Source: Oryzomicrobium sp. (lineage in GTDB: Bacteria; Pseudomonadota; Gammaproteobacteria; Burkholderiales; Rhodocyclaceae). From it: a DNA stretch of 64,000 nt. The notes under the pieces are model-generated. The model saw only the letters and a list, made by a program, of their open reading frames with translations, did not search any database and was not told the DNA's origin. Shown here in pieces: positions 8,564-16,944 of this stretch. Where the stretch lies: positions 124,001 through 188,000 of the forward strand of contig NZ_JAJTBG010000003.1 of the NCBI RefSeq assembly GCF_021287045.1, written 5' to 3'. Made by a program: the position numbers and the translations under genes. Within the stretch, counting starts at the first letter, position 1. Every line of letters starts with the position of its first letter.

Positions 8564-10392
8564 GCCGCCGCGCCATGGGGCCGCGCCGCATCGCCCCCCG
8601 CCAGGCCCTGGCGACCGCCCGGGGCATGGCCTTGTGTTTGGCGCTGGGCCTGCCGCTTTACCTGGCTCCGGCCGGCCCGGCCATCGCCGCCCCGGCCTAC
8701 CGCCTGACCCTGGAAGGCAGCGCCGAGGACCGGGCTAGCGCCGACGCGGTGCTGCGCCCCCTCCTCGACAAGTATTTCGACCCGGAACTGCCGGCGGACG
8801 CCGCCCCGGCCGAGCGCCGCGAGCTGCTGCTGCGCGAGGCGCGCCGCCGTCTGCCCGGCCTGCTCGCCACCGAAGGTTATTTCTCGCCCCGCCTGGGGGG
8901 CGCCCAAACCGCGGACGACGACGGCGCCCCGGCCCTGGTGCTCGACCCCGGCCCTCGTACCCAAGTCGCCGAAGTGAGCATCGATTTCGACGGCGCCGAC
9001 CTGCCTCCCGAACGCCAGACCGCCCTGCGCGCCGCCTGGAAGCTGCCGGCGGGCCGCCCCTTCCGCAGCGCCGATTGGGAATCGGCCAAGGCCGCCCTGC
9101 TCACCGCCTTCACCACCGAGGACTACGCCGGGGCCCAGTTGCGCGACAGCCGGGCCGAGGTGGACCCGGACACCGCCACGGCACGCCTCGCCGTGACCCT
9201 GGCCCCGGGGGCGCGCTACGTCCTCGGCCCCCTGCAAATCGACGGCCTGGAGCGCTACGACGAAGCACTGATCGCCCGCTACAACCGCACCGTGCATCCG
9301 GGCCAGCCCTACCGGGAGGCGGACCTGATCGCCTTGCAGACCGCCCTCCAGTCCACCCCCTACTTCTCCTCGGCCAACGTGGAGCTGGTCAACGCCGAGG
9401 CCGTCACTGGCGCGGACGGCACCGTCACCGCCCCGGTGCGCCTGACGGTGCGGGAACGGGCCGCCCACCGCATCAGCACCGGCGCCGGCTACAGCTCCAA
9501 CACCGGCGCCCGGGTGGAACTGGGCTACCGCAGTGCCGACCTGTTCTCCCGGGCCTGGGAACTGTCCTCCGGCGTGCGCCTGGAAGAAAAGCGCCAGACC
9601 GCCTACGCCGACGTCTTCCTGCCGCCCCACGACAACGGCGCCCGGGACAGCGTGGGCGGTGTCTACGACGCCTCCGACATCCAGGGCATGAAGCTCACCC
9701 GGGACGCCCTGGGGGTGGTGCGCACCCAGCTGCGCGGCTCCATCGAGATGCGCCTGTCCCTCAACTACCAGATCGAGCAGCGCAAGATCGAAGGGGAGCC
9801 CACCACCGAGCTCCACGCCCTGACCCCCAACGTCCAGTACACCTGGCGCACCGTGGACAACCTGCTCGACCCCCGCTCCGGCCTGGTGGCCCAGGCCCAG
9901 GCGGGGGGCGCCGCCAAGGGGGTGCTGGCCGACCAGAATTTCCTGCGCCTGCAAGGCCGGACCACGGTCTACTTCCCGGTAGGCCGGCGCGACGTGCTCT
10001 CCCTGCGCGGCGAGCTGGGGGCCACCCTGGCCCCGTCCCGGGACGGCATTCCCCAGGACTACCTGTTCCGCACCGGCGGCACCGGCTCGGTGCGCGGCTA
10101 CACCTACCAGAGCCTGGGGGTGAAGGAAGGCAACGCCGTGGTGGGCGGCCGCTACCTGGCCGTGGTGTCGGGGGAATACACCCACTGGATCGACGACAGC
10201 CCCTGGGGCGTCGCCGCCTTCGTGGACGCCGGCAATGCCAGCGACGAGCCGGCCAAGTGGAGCAGCCTGGCGGTGGGCTACGGCCTGGGCGCCCGCTGGA
10301 AGAGCCCCGCCGGCCCCCTGGCGGTGGACCTGGCCTACGGCGAGCGCACCAAGGAAATCCAGCTGCACTTCTCCGTTGCCATTCCCTTCTGA
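8560..10392 (+). CDS. tamA: TamA, BamA-like outer-membrane translocation and assembly protein
   Basis: Outer-membrane subunit of the TAM complex, which helps insert autotransporters and other outer-membrane proteins and is implicated in phospholipid transfer to the outer membrane. 610 residues: an N-terminal signal-like segment (about residues 20-45, ending PAIAA), POTRA domains (for example GPRTQVAEVSIDFDGADLPPERQ and ARYVLGPLQIDGLERYDEALI) and a C-terminal Omp85 barrel with the conserved loop-6 region FRTGGTGSVRGYTYQSLG. It ends in a beta signal, HFSVAIPF, with terminal Phe. The ATG overlaps the preceding transporter stop. tamB follows 52 bases downstream, the usual tamA-tamB order. Confidence 0.95.
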   Translation: MSRRAMGPRRIAPRQALATARGMALCLALGLPLYLAPAGPAIAAPAYRLTLEGSAEDRASADAVLRPLLDKYFDPELPADAAPAERRELLLREARRRLPGLLATEGYFSPRLGGAQTADDDGAPALVLDPGPRTQVAEVSIDFDGADLPPERQTALRAAWKLPAGRPFRSADWESAKAALLTAFTTEDYAGAQLRDSRAEVDPDTATARLAVTLAPGARYVLGPLQIDGLERYDEALIARYNRTVHPGQPYREADLIALQTALQSTPYFSSANVELVNAEAVTGADGTVTAPVRLTVRERAAHRISTGAGYSSNTGARVELGYRSADLFSRAWELSSGVRLEEKRQTAYADVFLPPHDNGARDSVGGVYDASDIQGMKLTRDALGVVRTQLRGSIEMRLSLNYQIEQRKIEGEPTTELHALTPNVQYTWRTVDNLLDPRSGLVAQAQAGGAAKGVLADQNFLRLQGRTTVYFPVGRRDVLSLRGELGATLAPSRDGIPQDYLFRTGGTGSVRGYTYQSLGVKEGNAVVGGRYLAVVSGEYTHWIDDSPWGVAAFVDAGNASDEPAKWSSLAVGYGLGARWKSPAGPLAVDLAYGERTKEIQLHFSVAIPF

Positions 10393-10444
10393 GGCCCCTT
10401 CTGAGGCCGACCGTTTCTTGCCGACCCACCACGCGCAACGTCCC

Positions 10445-13400
10445 ATGACCGAATCCGCTGCTCCCGCTGCTCCCACCACTCCGCCATCCTCCCCCACGCC
10501 GCCGCGCCGCTGGCGCCGGATGGCCCTGGCCATGGCTGCCGCCCTGGCCGGCCTGGGCGGCACCGCGGTCTGGCTGGTGGGCAGCGAAAGCGGGCTGCGC
10601 GCCGCCCTGGCCCTGGCCGAAACGGCCAGCGGCGGCATGATCCGGGCCGAGGGCATCCAAGGGCGGCTGTGGGACGAGCTGTCCATCGCCCGGCTCGACA
10701 TCGACGCCGGCCCGGCCGGCCCGCGCATCCGCATCGACGACGCGGCCCTGGCCTGGACCCCGGCGGCCCTGCTGTCGGGCCGACTGGACGTCGCCCGCCT
10801 GGCGGCGGCCCGGGTCCAGATCGCCAGCGCCCCGAGCGACGAACCCGCCACCCCGCCCGCCGACCTGCGCTTGCCCCTGGCGGTGCACATCGGCGACGCC
10901 CGGGTCGATCAGCTGATCCTGCGCACTCTGCCGGCGCCCCAGGGGGCCGCTGACGGCCAGCCCGCGAACAGTGCGGTCCCGGACCTCGACACCTTGCCCG
11001 AAACCCTGCGCCTGTCCGCCCTGGCGGCCCGGCTGGAGAGCGACGGCCGCCATCACCGCCTGGACGGCCTCGCCGCCACCTGGGAAAAGATCCGCCTCAG
11101 CGGCGAGGCCCGCCTCGACGGCGCCGCCCTGGATGGAGCGGAAGCGGTGCTCGCCTCGCTTCGGGCCAGCGGCAGCGCCGAGGGCCGGGACTTCCAGGTG
11201 GAGGCCCAGGCCAAGGGCCCCCTCGCCGCCCTCCAGATCAACGCCCAAGCCAGCGCCGCCGCGCTAGCGGCTGCCCAAGCCGTACCGGACATCAGTCAAA
11301 CGAATGGGCAGACGGCCAAGTCCGGCCACGGCCAGGCCATGGCCACCACCCGCACCGCCAAACCCGCCACCGCGCCCCTGCGCGGCACCCTCGCCGCCAC
11401 CCTGGCGCCCTTCGCCCCCTGGCCCGTCCCCGCGGCCCAGGCCCGCATCGCCGGCCTGGACCCGGCCGCCTGGGCCACCGGCGCCCCCCAGGCCAGCCTG
11501 GACCTGGAATTGCGGGTGAGCAGCGAAGCCGGTGAAGGCGGCGCCCCCCACGCCCGGCTCGACGTCGCCAACGCCCGCCCCGGCCCCCTGGACCAGGACC
11601 GCCTGCCCCTGGCCGGCCTGACCCTGACGGTACGTCCCGAGGCTGCTCAGGCCACCTCGGCCACCCCGACCACCAAATCCGCCGGCACCGCCCCGGCCAA
11701 GCCCTCCGACCGGGCCGCCGCCAGCCCCCTGCCGCCCCTGGCCCTGAGCCTGGACGCCCGCCTGGCCGATGGCGGCACGGAGAAAGGAATGAAAGGAACG
11801 GCGGGCACGCTCCACGGCCAGGGCACCCTGCGGGACGGCACCCTGGTCGCCACCCTGGCCCTGGCCGGAGTCGATGCCCACGCCCTGCACCGCGGCGCCC
11901 AGGCCACCCGGGTGGACGGCACCCTGGCCGTGACGGCGGATGCCGCCCGGCAGCGCCTCAAGGCCGCCCTGGAAAACCGTCTCGCCCCCCGGGTGACCCT
12001 GGACGCCGACCTGACCCGGGAAGGCCAGCGCCTCACCCTGCACCAGGCCCGCCTGGGCGAAGCCGGAGCGAAGGAGGCCCTGCTGGAGGCCAGCGGCAGC
12101 CTTGATCTGGGCGCTGCCAACACTACAAGCGCCGCCGCCTTCACGGTGGACGGCCGCACCCGGGGCTTGGACCTGTCCCGCTTCGCCAAGGCGCCGCCGA
12201 CCCGTCTTTCCGCCACCCTCAAGGCCAGCGGCCAGCTCGGCAGCGGCCCGGCCCTGCCCCGGGTGGATCTCGCCTACCACCTCGCCGACAGCCGCATCAA
12301 CGGCCAGCCCGCCGCCGGCGAAGGCCACTTGTCCCTGGCCGGCGCCCGCCTCATGGATGCCGACCTGGGCCTGGACCTGGGGGGCAACAACCTGGCCGCC
12401 AAGGGCCGCTTCGGCGCCCCCGGCGACCGCCTCGCCTTCACCCTGGCCGCCCCCCACCTCGACCCGGTGCTGGGCGCCCTGGGCTTGAGCGGCAGCCTCA
12501 CCGCCCAAGGCGAACTGACCGGCACCCTGGCCGACCCGGGCGGCCGCCTCGCCCTGGCCACGCCGCGCCTCGGCCTGCCCGGCGGAATCGCGGTGAACGG
12601 CCTGGACGCCCGCCTGGCCCTGGGCCCCGGTCCGGATGGCGAAGCCAGCGCCCGGGTCCAGTTGAAGCGCCTGACCCAGGGCAGCGCCGCCCTGGCCCGG
12701 GACGCGGACCTCCAGGTGGCCGGCTCCAAGCGCCGCCAGGATTGGACCTTGCGCGCCACCCTGGCCGAAGATCAAGGACTGGCGCGGACTTTAGCCCTGT
12801 CCGCCAGCGGCGGCCTGGCCGCGCCGGACAAGAATGGCGCAGGCCGGCAGAACCAGGACGGCCCGCGCTGGGTCGGCCGCCTCACCGCCCTGGAGCTGGG
12901 CGGCGACGTCCCCCTGCGCCTCGCCCAGCACGCCAGCCTGGACCTCTCGGCCCAGCGGGTGCTGCTGGCCGACGCCCGCATCCAGGGCGGTGGCCGTGAT
13001 GGCACTGGCAACGACGCCGGCAAGGATTCCCCCTGGCGCCTGGCCATCGACATCCTGGACTGGCAGGCCGCCTCCGCTGCCGGCAATGGACGGGGCAACG
13101 GCCGTGCCACCCCGCCCCGCCTCGTCACCCGGGGCGAACTGCGCGGCCTGCCGGTGCGCCTCTTCCTGCCCGAGGCCGGACGGGCTTCCACCCTCACCCT
13201 GGGCGGCCGCTGGTCCCTGGACCTGGGGGAGAACGCCAACGGCGAGGCGAGCCTGGGCCGGGAACAGGGGGACCTGCTGTTCGGCGAACGGGGCGCTCAA
13301 TCCCAATCCCTGGGCCTCACCGCCCTGGCGCTCAACGTCCGCCTCGACCAGGGCCGCGCCCGCCTGACCCTGGACGCCCGGGGCGCCCGCCTGGGCACCC

Positions 13401-14956
13401 TGGCCGGCGACGTCCGCGCCCAACTGCTGCGCGGCCCGGATGTGGCGGGCCAGCCCGGTCTAGCCGGCTGGACCCTGGCCCGCCAGGCTCCACTGGCCGG
13501 CGACGTCCGGCTGGAGATGCCCGACCTGGCCTGGCTCGGCCCCGTCGCCTACCCGGGCCTGACCACCGGCGGCACCCTTGGCGCCCGGCTGCAACTGGCC
13601 GGCAGCGCCGCCGCCCCCCTGCTCACCGGCGAGGCCCGGGGCGACAAGCTGGGCCTGCGCCTAGCCGACCTGGGCCTCAATCTGGCCAACGGCACCCTGG
13701 ACGCCCGGCTGGCCGAGGGCCACCTGCGCCTGACCCGGCTGCATTTCGATTCCCTACCCGGCGAGACGCCCCGGGAGGTGCGCCTCAAGGAACTGTTCGA
13801 CGGCCGCCCCGGGGCGGTGGACGTGAGCGGCGACCTGGACCTCAAGGCCGGCGCCTCGTCGGTGGCCTGGTCCCTGGACCGCTTCACCCCGCTGCAACGG
13901 CGCAACCGCTGGCTGATGGCCTCGGGCCGGGGCCAGGTGCGGGTGGCCGACAACCGGCTGGAGGTGGCCGGCGAGATCAAGGCCGACGGCGCCTTCCTCG
14001 GCCTGCCCGACCTGGGGGCGCCGAGCCTGCCCGACGACGTGGTGATCAAGGGCAAGGAGGCCCCGCCGGACGCCCGCCTGCGCCTCACCCATCTCGACCT
14101 GGGGCTGAACCTGGGGCCGCGCTTCTTCTTCAAGGGCGCCGGGCTGGAAAGCCGGCTGGCCGGGGAACTGCGCCTCACCACCCGGGACGACGGCGCCCTG
14201 CGCGCCAACGGCACCATCCGCACCGCCGACGGCATCTTCGATGCCTACGGCACCCGGCTGGCCATCGAGCGCGGCATCGTCAGCTTCCAGGGCCCGCCGG
14301 CCCGGCCCAGCCTCAACATCCGCGCCCTGCGCCGGGGCCTGCCGGTGGAGGCCGGGGTGGACGTGACCGGCACGGTGGACCGGCCCCTGGTCAAGCTGGT
14401 GTCGGTGCCGGAAGTGCCGGAAGCCGAAAAGCTCTCCTGGATGGTCCTGGGCAAGGGGCCGGGAGAGGCCGGCGGGGCCGACCCGGGCCTGCTGCTGTCC
14501 GCCGCCTCGGCCCTGTTCGGCAGCGAGGACAGCACCACCAAGCGCATCCAGGAAGCCTTCGGCATCGACGAAATCTCCTTCCGCGACGGCACCCTGGACG
14601 GCAGCGGCGGCCCCACCGCCACCAGTCGGGTGGCCGGCGGCCAGGGCTTTTCCGGCAGCGGTACCGGTTCCAGCACCAGCGGCAGCCAGGTGCTCACCGT
14701 CGGCAAGCGCATTTCCGCCAACGCCACCCTGGCCTACGAGCAATCCATGTCGTCGGTGGCCGCCCAGGCCGGCAGTGTGATCCGCCTGACGGTTGAGCTG
14801 ACCCGGCGCCTCTCGGTGGTGGCCCGGGCCGGCACCGACAACGCCCTTGACCTGCAGTACACCTTCAGCTTCGGCCGCAGCGGCAAGGCCCAGGCCCGCC
14901 AGGATGCCCGCGCCGCCCGGGAGGCCGGCGCCACTCCGGCCCCCGCCACGCCTTGA
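10445..14956 (+). CDS. tamB: TamB, translocation and assembly module inner-membrane subunit
   Basis: Very long bridge-like protein of the TAM complex, 1503 residues. One signal-anchor helix is visible (about residues 24-42, MALAMAAALAGLGGTAVWLV). A long repetitive beta-rich region follows, and the C-terminal DUF490/TamB domain (about residues 1150-1490) holds GTIRTADGIFDAYGTRLAIE and ALRRGLPVEAGVDVTGTVDRP. It ends with an amphipathic strand segment LDLQYTFSFGRSGKAQARQ that should contact TamA. The start is the ATG preceding the short Pro/Thr/Ser-rich cytoplasmic leader; the in-frame extension upstream overlaps tamA and is not used. Family role: AsmA-like lipid or OMP transport between membranes. 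Confidence 0.95.
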   Translation: MTESAAPAAPTTPPSSPTPPRRWRRMALAMAAALAGLGGTAVWLVGSESGLRAALALAETASGGMIRAEGIQGRLWDELSIARLDIDAGPAGPRIRIDDAALAWTPAALLSGRLDVARLAAARVQIASAPSDEPATPPADLRLPLAVHIGDARVDQLILRTLPAPQGAADGQPANSAVPDLDTLPETLRLSALAARLESDGRHHRLDGLAATWEKIRLSGEARLDGAALDGAEAVLASLRASGSAEGRDFQVEAQAKGPLAALQINAQASAAALAAAQAVPDISQTNGQTAKSGHGQAMATTRTAKPATAPLRGTLAATLAPFAPWPVPAAQARIAGLDPAAWATGAPQASLDLELRVSSEAGEGGAPHARLDVANARPGPLDQDRLPLAGLTLTVRPEAAQATSATPTTKSAGTAPAKPSDRAAASPLPPLALSLDARLADGGTEKGMKGTAGTLHGQGTLRDGTLVATLALAGVDAHALHRGAQATRVDGTLAVTADAARQRLKAALENRLAPRVTLDADLTREGQRLTLHQARLGEAGAKEALLEASGSLDLGAANTTSAAAFTVDGRTRGLDLSRFAKAPPTRLSATLKASGQLGSGPALPRVDLAYHLADSRINGQPAAGEGHLSLAGARLMDADLGLDLGGNNLAAKGRFGAPGDRLAFTLAAPHLDPVLGALGLSGSLTAQGELTGTLADPGGRLALATPRLGLPGGIAVNGLDARLALGPGPDGEASARVQLKRLTQGSAALARDADLQVAGSKRRQDWTLRATLAEDQGLARTLALSASGGLAAPDKNGAGRQNQDGPRWVGRLTALELGGDVPLRLAQHASLDLSAQRVLLADARIQGGGRDGTGNDAGKDSPWRLAIDILDWQAASAAGNGRGNGRATPPRLVTRGELRGLPVRLFLPEAGRASTLTLGGRWSLDLGENANGEASLGREQGDLLFGERGAQSQSLGLTALALNVRLDQGRARLTLDARGARLGTLAGDVRAQLLRGPDVAGQPGLAGWTLARQAPLAGDVRLEMPDLAWLGPVAYPGLTTGGTLGARLQLAGSAAAPLLTGEARGDKLGLRLADLGLNLANGTLDARLAEGHLRLTRLHFDSLPGETPREVRLKELFDGRPGAVDVSGDLDLKAGASSVAWSLDRFTPLQRRNRWLMASGRGQVRVADNRLEVAGEIKADGAFLGLPDLGAPSLPDDVVIKGKEAPPDARLRLTHLDLGLNLGPRFFFKGAGLESRLAGELRLTTRDDGALRANGTIRTADGIFDAYGTRLAIERGIVSFQGPPARPSLNIRALRRGLPVEAGVDVTGTVDRPLVKLVSVPEVPEAEKLSWMVLGKGPGEAGGADPGLLLSAASALFGSEDSTTKRIQEAFGIDEISFRDGTLDGSGGPTATSRVAGGQGFSGSGTGSSTSGSQVLTVGKRISANATLAYEQSMSSVAAQAGSVIRLTVELTRRLSVVARAGTDNALDLQYTFSFGRSGKAQARQDARAAREAGATPAPATP

Positions 14957-14982
14957 GAGCAGAGCCACCGGAAGAACGCCCC

Positions 14983-15312
14983 ATGCACTACCTGTACTTG
15001 GCCCTGGCCATCGTCACCGAGGTGATCGCCACCTCCCTGATGCCCCTAACGGAGGGCTTCACCCGCCTCTGGCCGTCCCTGGCGGTGGCCGTGGGCTACG
15101 GAGTGGCCTTCTACTGCCTGTCCCTGACCCTGAAGGCCCTGCCCATCGGCGTGATCTACGCCATCTGGTCCGGCGCCGGCATCGCCCTGATCGCCATCGT
15201 CGGCGCGGTGTTCTTCAAGCAGTCCCTGGATACCCCGGCCCTGATCGGCATCGGCCTGATCGTCGCCGGGGTGCTGGTGCTCAACCTGTTTTCCAAGACG
15301 CTGCCGCACTGA
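14983..15312 (+). CDS. Small multidrug resistance (SMR/EmrE-type) transporter
   Basis: 109-residue four-helix proton/cation antiporter. The essential membrane glutamate of the family is seen at residue 13 (IVTEVIATSLM), followed by GFTRLWPS and the conserved IYAIWSGAGIALIAIVG. The start MHYLYLALAIV is chosen because SMR proteins begin directly at TM1. The residues after the glutamate (SLMPLTEGF) differ slightly from the more common SLKxSxGF, a minor deviation. Only 26 bases separate it from tamB, so it may be read through from that transcript. Quaternary cation or guanidinium-type substrates are possible but cannot be assigned. A single gene implies a homodimer. Confidence 0.9.
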   Translation: MHYLYLALAIVTEVIATSLMPLTEGFTRLWPSLAVAVGYGVAFYCLSLTLKALPIGVIYAIWSGAGIALIAIVGAVFFKQSLDTPALIGIGLIVAGVLVLNLFSKTLPH

Positions 15313-15359
15313 AGAAGGAGGCCAGCCGGTTTCCCGCGTTCGTCGTCCCCTGGACCGCA

Positions 15360-15626
15360 TCAGGTATCGGGGCTGTCCTCGTAGGTTTTTCGCACCCGGC
15401 GCCAGGGAGCGGTATCGAAGGGTTTCAAGCCGAGCCCTGCGGCCTTTGCCGAATAACCTCCAATAGCCGCTATGGGCAACCCGATTGCGAGAGCAGCCAA
15501 TTTAAGGAAATAAGTCTCGGCGAAATGAAACCCGGCCCAAGCGATTGCCGAACCACAAAGAACAAGCAACCCCTCAAAACCACTCGTCAGGTTCCCATCC
15601 CGAACGAACCAGTTTTTCCACTTCAT
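15360..15626 (-). CDS. Small two-helix membrane protein of unknown function
   Basis: 88 residues, not recognised. Two hydrophobic segments are visible, about residues 18-42 (GLLVLCGSAIAWAGFHF) and 43-62 (LKLAALAIGLPIAAIGG), followed by a basic/acidic tail ending RVRKTYEDSPDT. The ATG overlaps the stop of the upstream hydrolase gene by four bases, which supports translation and co-transcription. Base composition here is lower in GC than in its neighbours. It could be an inner-membrane accessory of the hydrolase, but nothing in the sequence shows this. It is the only credible coding frame between the SMR gene and the hydrolase. Confidence 0.6.
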   Translation of the reverse strand: MKWKNWFVRDGNLTSGFEGLLVLCGSAIAWAGFHFAETYFLKLAALAIGLPIAAIGGYSAKAAGLGLKPFDTAPWRRVRKTYEDSPDT

Positions 15627-16642
15627 CGCAACTCCAAGCGCTTCGCTACCGCAGCATCCAGCGAGGAAAGGAAAGCATCCACCCGGGCCGTGTAGTCCCC
15701 CGGCGTGCCCAGCTCCTCGTTGATCTGCTTGTGGCTCCTGGCCTGTTCCGCCACCTCGGCTCGCACTCCGAGGGCCTGGGCGCGGCGGGCGAAGTCGTGG
15801 GCCTGGGCGCAGGGCTGGTCCGGGCGGATGCTGGAGCAGACCAGCAACAGGGGCGGCGCGCCGGCGACGAGGGCCTGGGTTGGCGAGACGGCCCGCCAGT
15901 AGGCCGGATCGGCCCCGAAGGCGGCGTCGTAGAAGCGGTAGTGGCGCGCGGCCATGATCCGTTCCACGTCCAGCGCGGCGCTGTCCAGGGAGACGGTGCC
16001 GAGCCAGGGACGGGCTCCGGCCTTTTCCGCCAGGGCGGGGGCCGCGCCGAGCAGGGCCGCCAGGTGGGCGCCGGCGGAATGGCCCATCAGCGCCACCTTG
16101 GCCGGATCGCCGCCCCAGCCGGCGGCCTTGGCCTGCACCGCCGCCAGGGCCCGGGCCACGTCACTGGCCTGTTGCAACGGATCGGCCTGGGGCAGCAGGC
16201 GGTAATTGACCGAGACGAAGACGAAACCCCTCGGCACCCAGTGGGCCACCTTGTTCGCCACCACGCCCCGGGCACCCTTGTCGCCGATCCGCCAGGCGCC
16301 GCCATGGACCATCACCAGCACCGGCGCGCCCTCGCCCCGGGCGGGGCGGTAGACGTCGAAGCGCTGGCGCGGGTCCGGGCCGTAGGCCACGTCGGCGATG
16401 CGTACCACGCCTGCCGGCAGCTCGGCATTCCCGGCCGGTCGGCCGTCGTCGCCGTTCAGTTCGTCCGTGGGAGCCTCCGTCCCCTGGGCCTGGGCGGCAC
16501 GGCGGGCCTCGATGCGATCGCGCAGGGGACCGGCGGCGGCCGGCAGCGCCAGGGCCAACGCCATGCCGAGGATGGCGAAGCGGCTTGAAGCGGAACGCAA
16601 TGCCGGGCGGAGGAAACGGCGGCGGGCCGGGGGAGCGGACAT
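15623..16642 (-). CDS. Alpha/beta hydrolase (esterase/lipase, HSL/BD-FAE-like)
   Basis: Predicted secreted carboxylesterase-type hydrolase of about 339 residues. The oxyanion-hole motif HGGAW (VLVMVHGGAWRIGDKG) and the nucleophile elbow GHSAG (VALMGHSAGAHLAAL) are present, with a likely catalytic His in ARSHKQINEELG near the C-terminus. An N-terminal hydrophobic segment, SSRFAILGMALALALPAAAG, looks like a signal peptide, so a periplasmic location is likely. Start choice is uncertain: ATG codons lie at 16642 and 16648, with a further in-frame upstream start at 16705; I use the one closest to the signal peptide. The stop overlaps the downstream small membrane protein. The family acts on short-chain esters or kynurenine formamide; the substrate here is unknown. 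Confidence 0.85.
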   Translation of the reverse strand: MSAPPARRRFLRPALRSASSRFAILGMALALALPAAAGPLRDRIEARRAAQAQGTEAPTDELNGDDGRPAGNAELPAGVVRIADVAYGPDPRQRFDVYRPARGEGAPVLVMVHGGAWRIGDKGARGVVANKVAHWVPRGFVFVSVNYRLLPQADPLQQASDVARALAAVQAKAAGWGGDPAKVALMGHSAGAHLAALLGAAPALAEKAGARPWLGTVSLDSAALDVERIMAARHYRFYDAAFGADPAYWRAVSPTQALVAGAPPLLLVCSSIRPDQPCAQAHDFARRAQALGVRAEVAEQARSHKQINEELGTPGDYTARVDAFLSSLDAAVAKRLELR

Positions 16643-16787
16643 GGGCATCCGCAACCCGGGCGACGCACACGGCAATAGTGCGGAATGGACAGAGCGGGCC
16701 GGCATGGCGATCCCCGAAAGACAATGTTTCCGGATGGTGCCGTCCCCGCCCTGTCATGACAAGCGGGCCCCGGGCTTGCCAGGAGCA

Positions 16788-16816
16788 TCAAAAAGAAGCG
16801 CCCCGTAGTGAGGCGC
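16788..16816 (-). terminator. Rho-independent terminator after the indolepyruvate oxidoreductase
   Basis: Read on the minus strand, GCGCC and GGCGC arms close a nine-base loop and are followed by TTCTTTTT. It lies about 130 bases beyond the stop of the gene at 16945-20541. The rest of the stretch 16649-16944 holds only the upstream region of the hydrolase gene; I see no gene there. Confidence 0.6.
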
Positions 16817-16944
16817 AAGAAGGGGCAACGCAATCGGAGAACGCTCCGCCCACCCAACAGATGTGGCGGAGCGATAAGAGCGCGGAACGAATCAACCCAG
16901 CCGGACAGCCCCAGTGGAGCCGGCAAGCGCCGCCCACATCGGCG

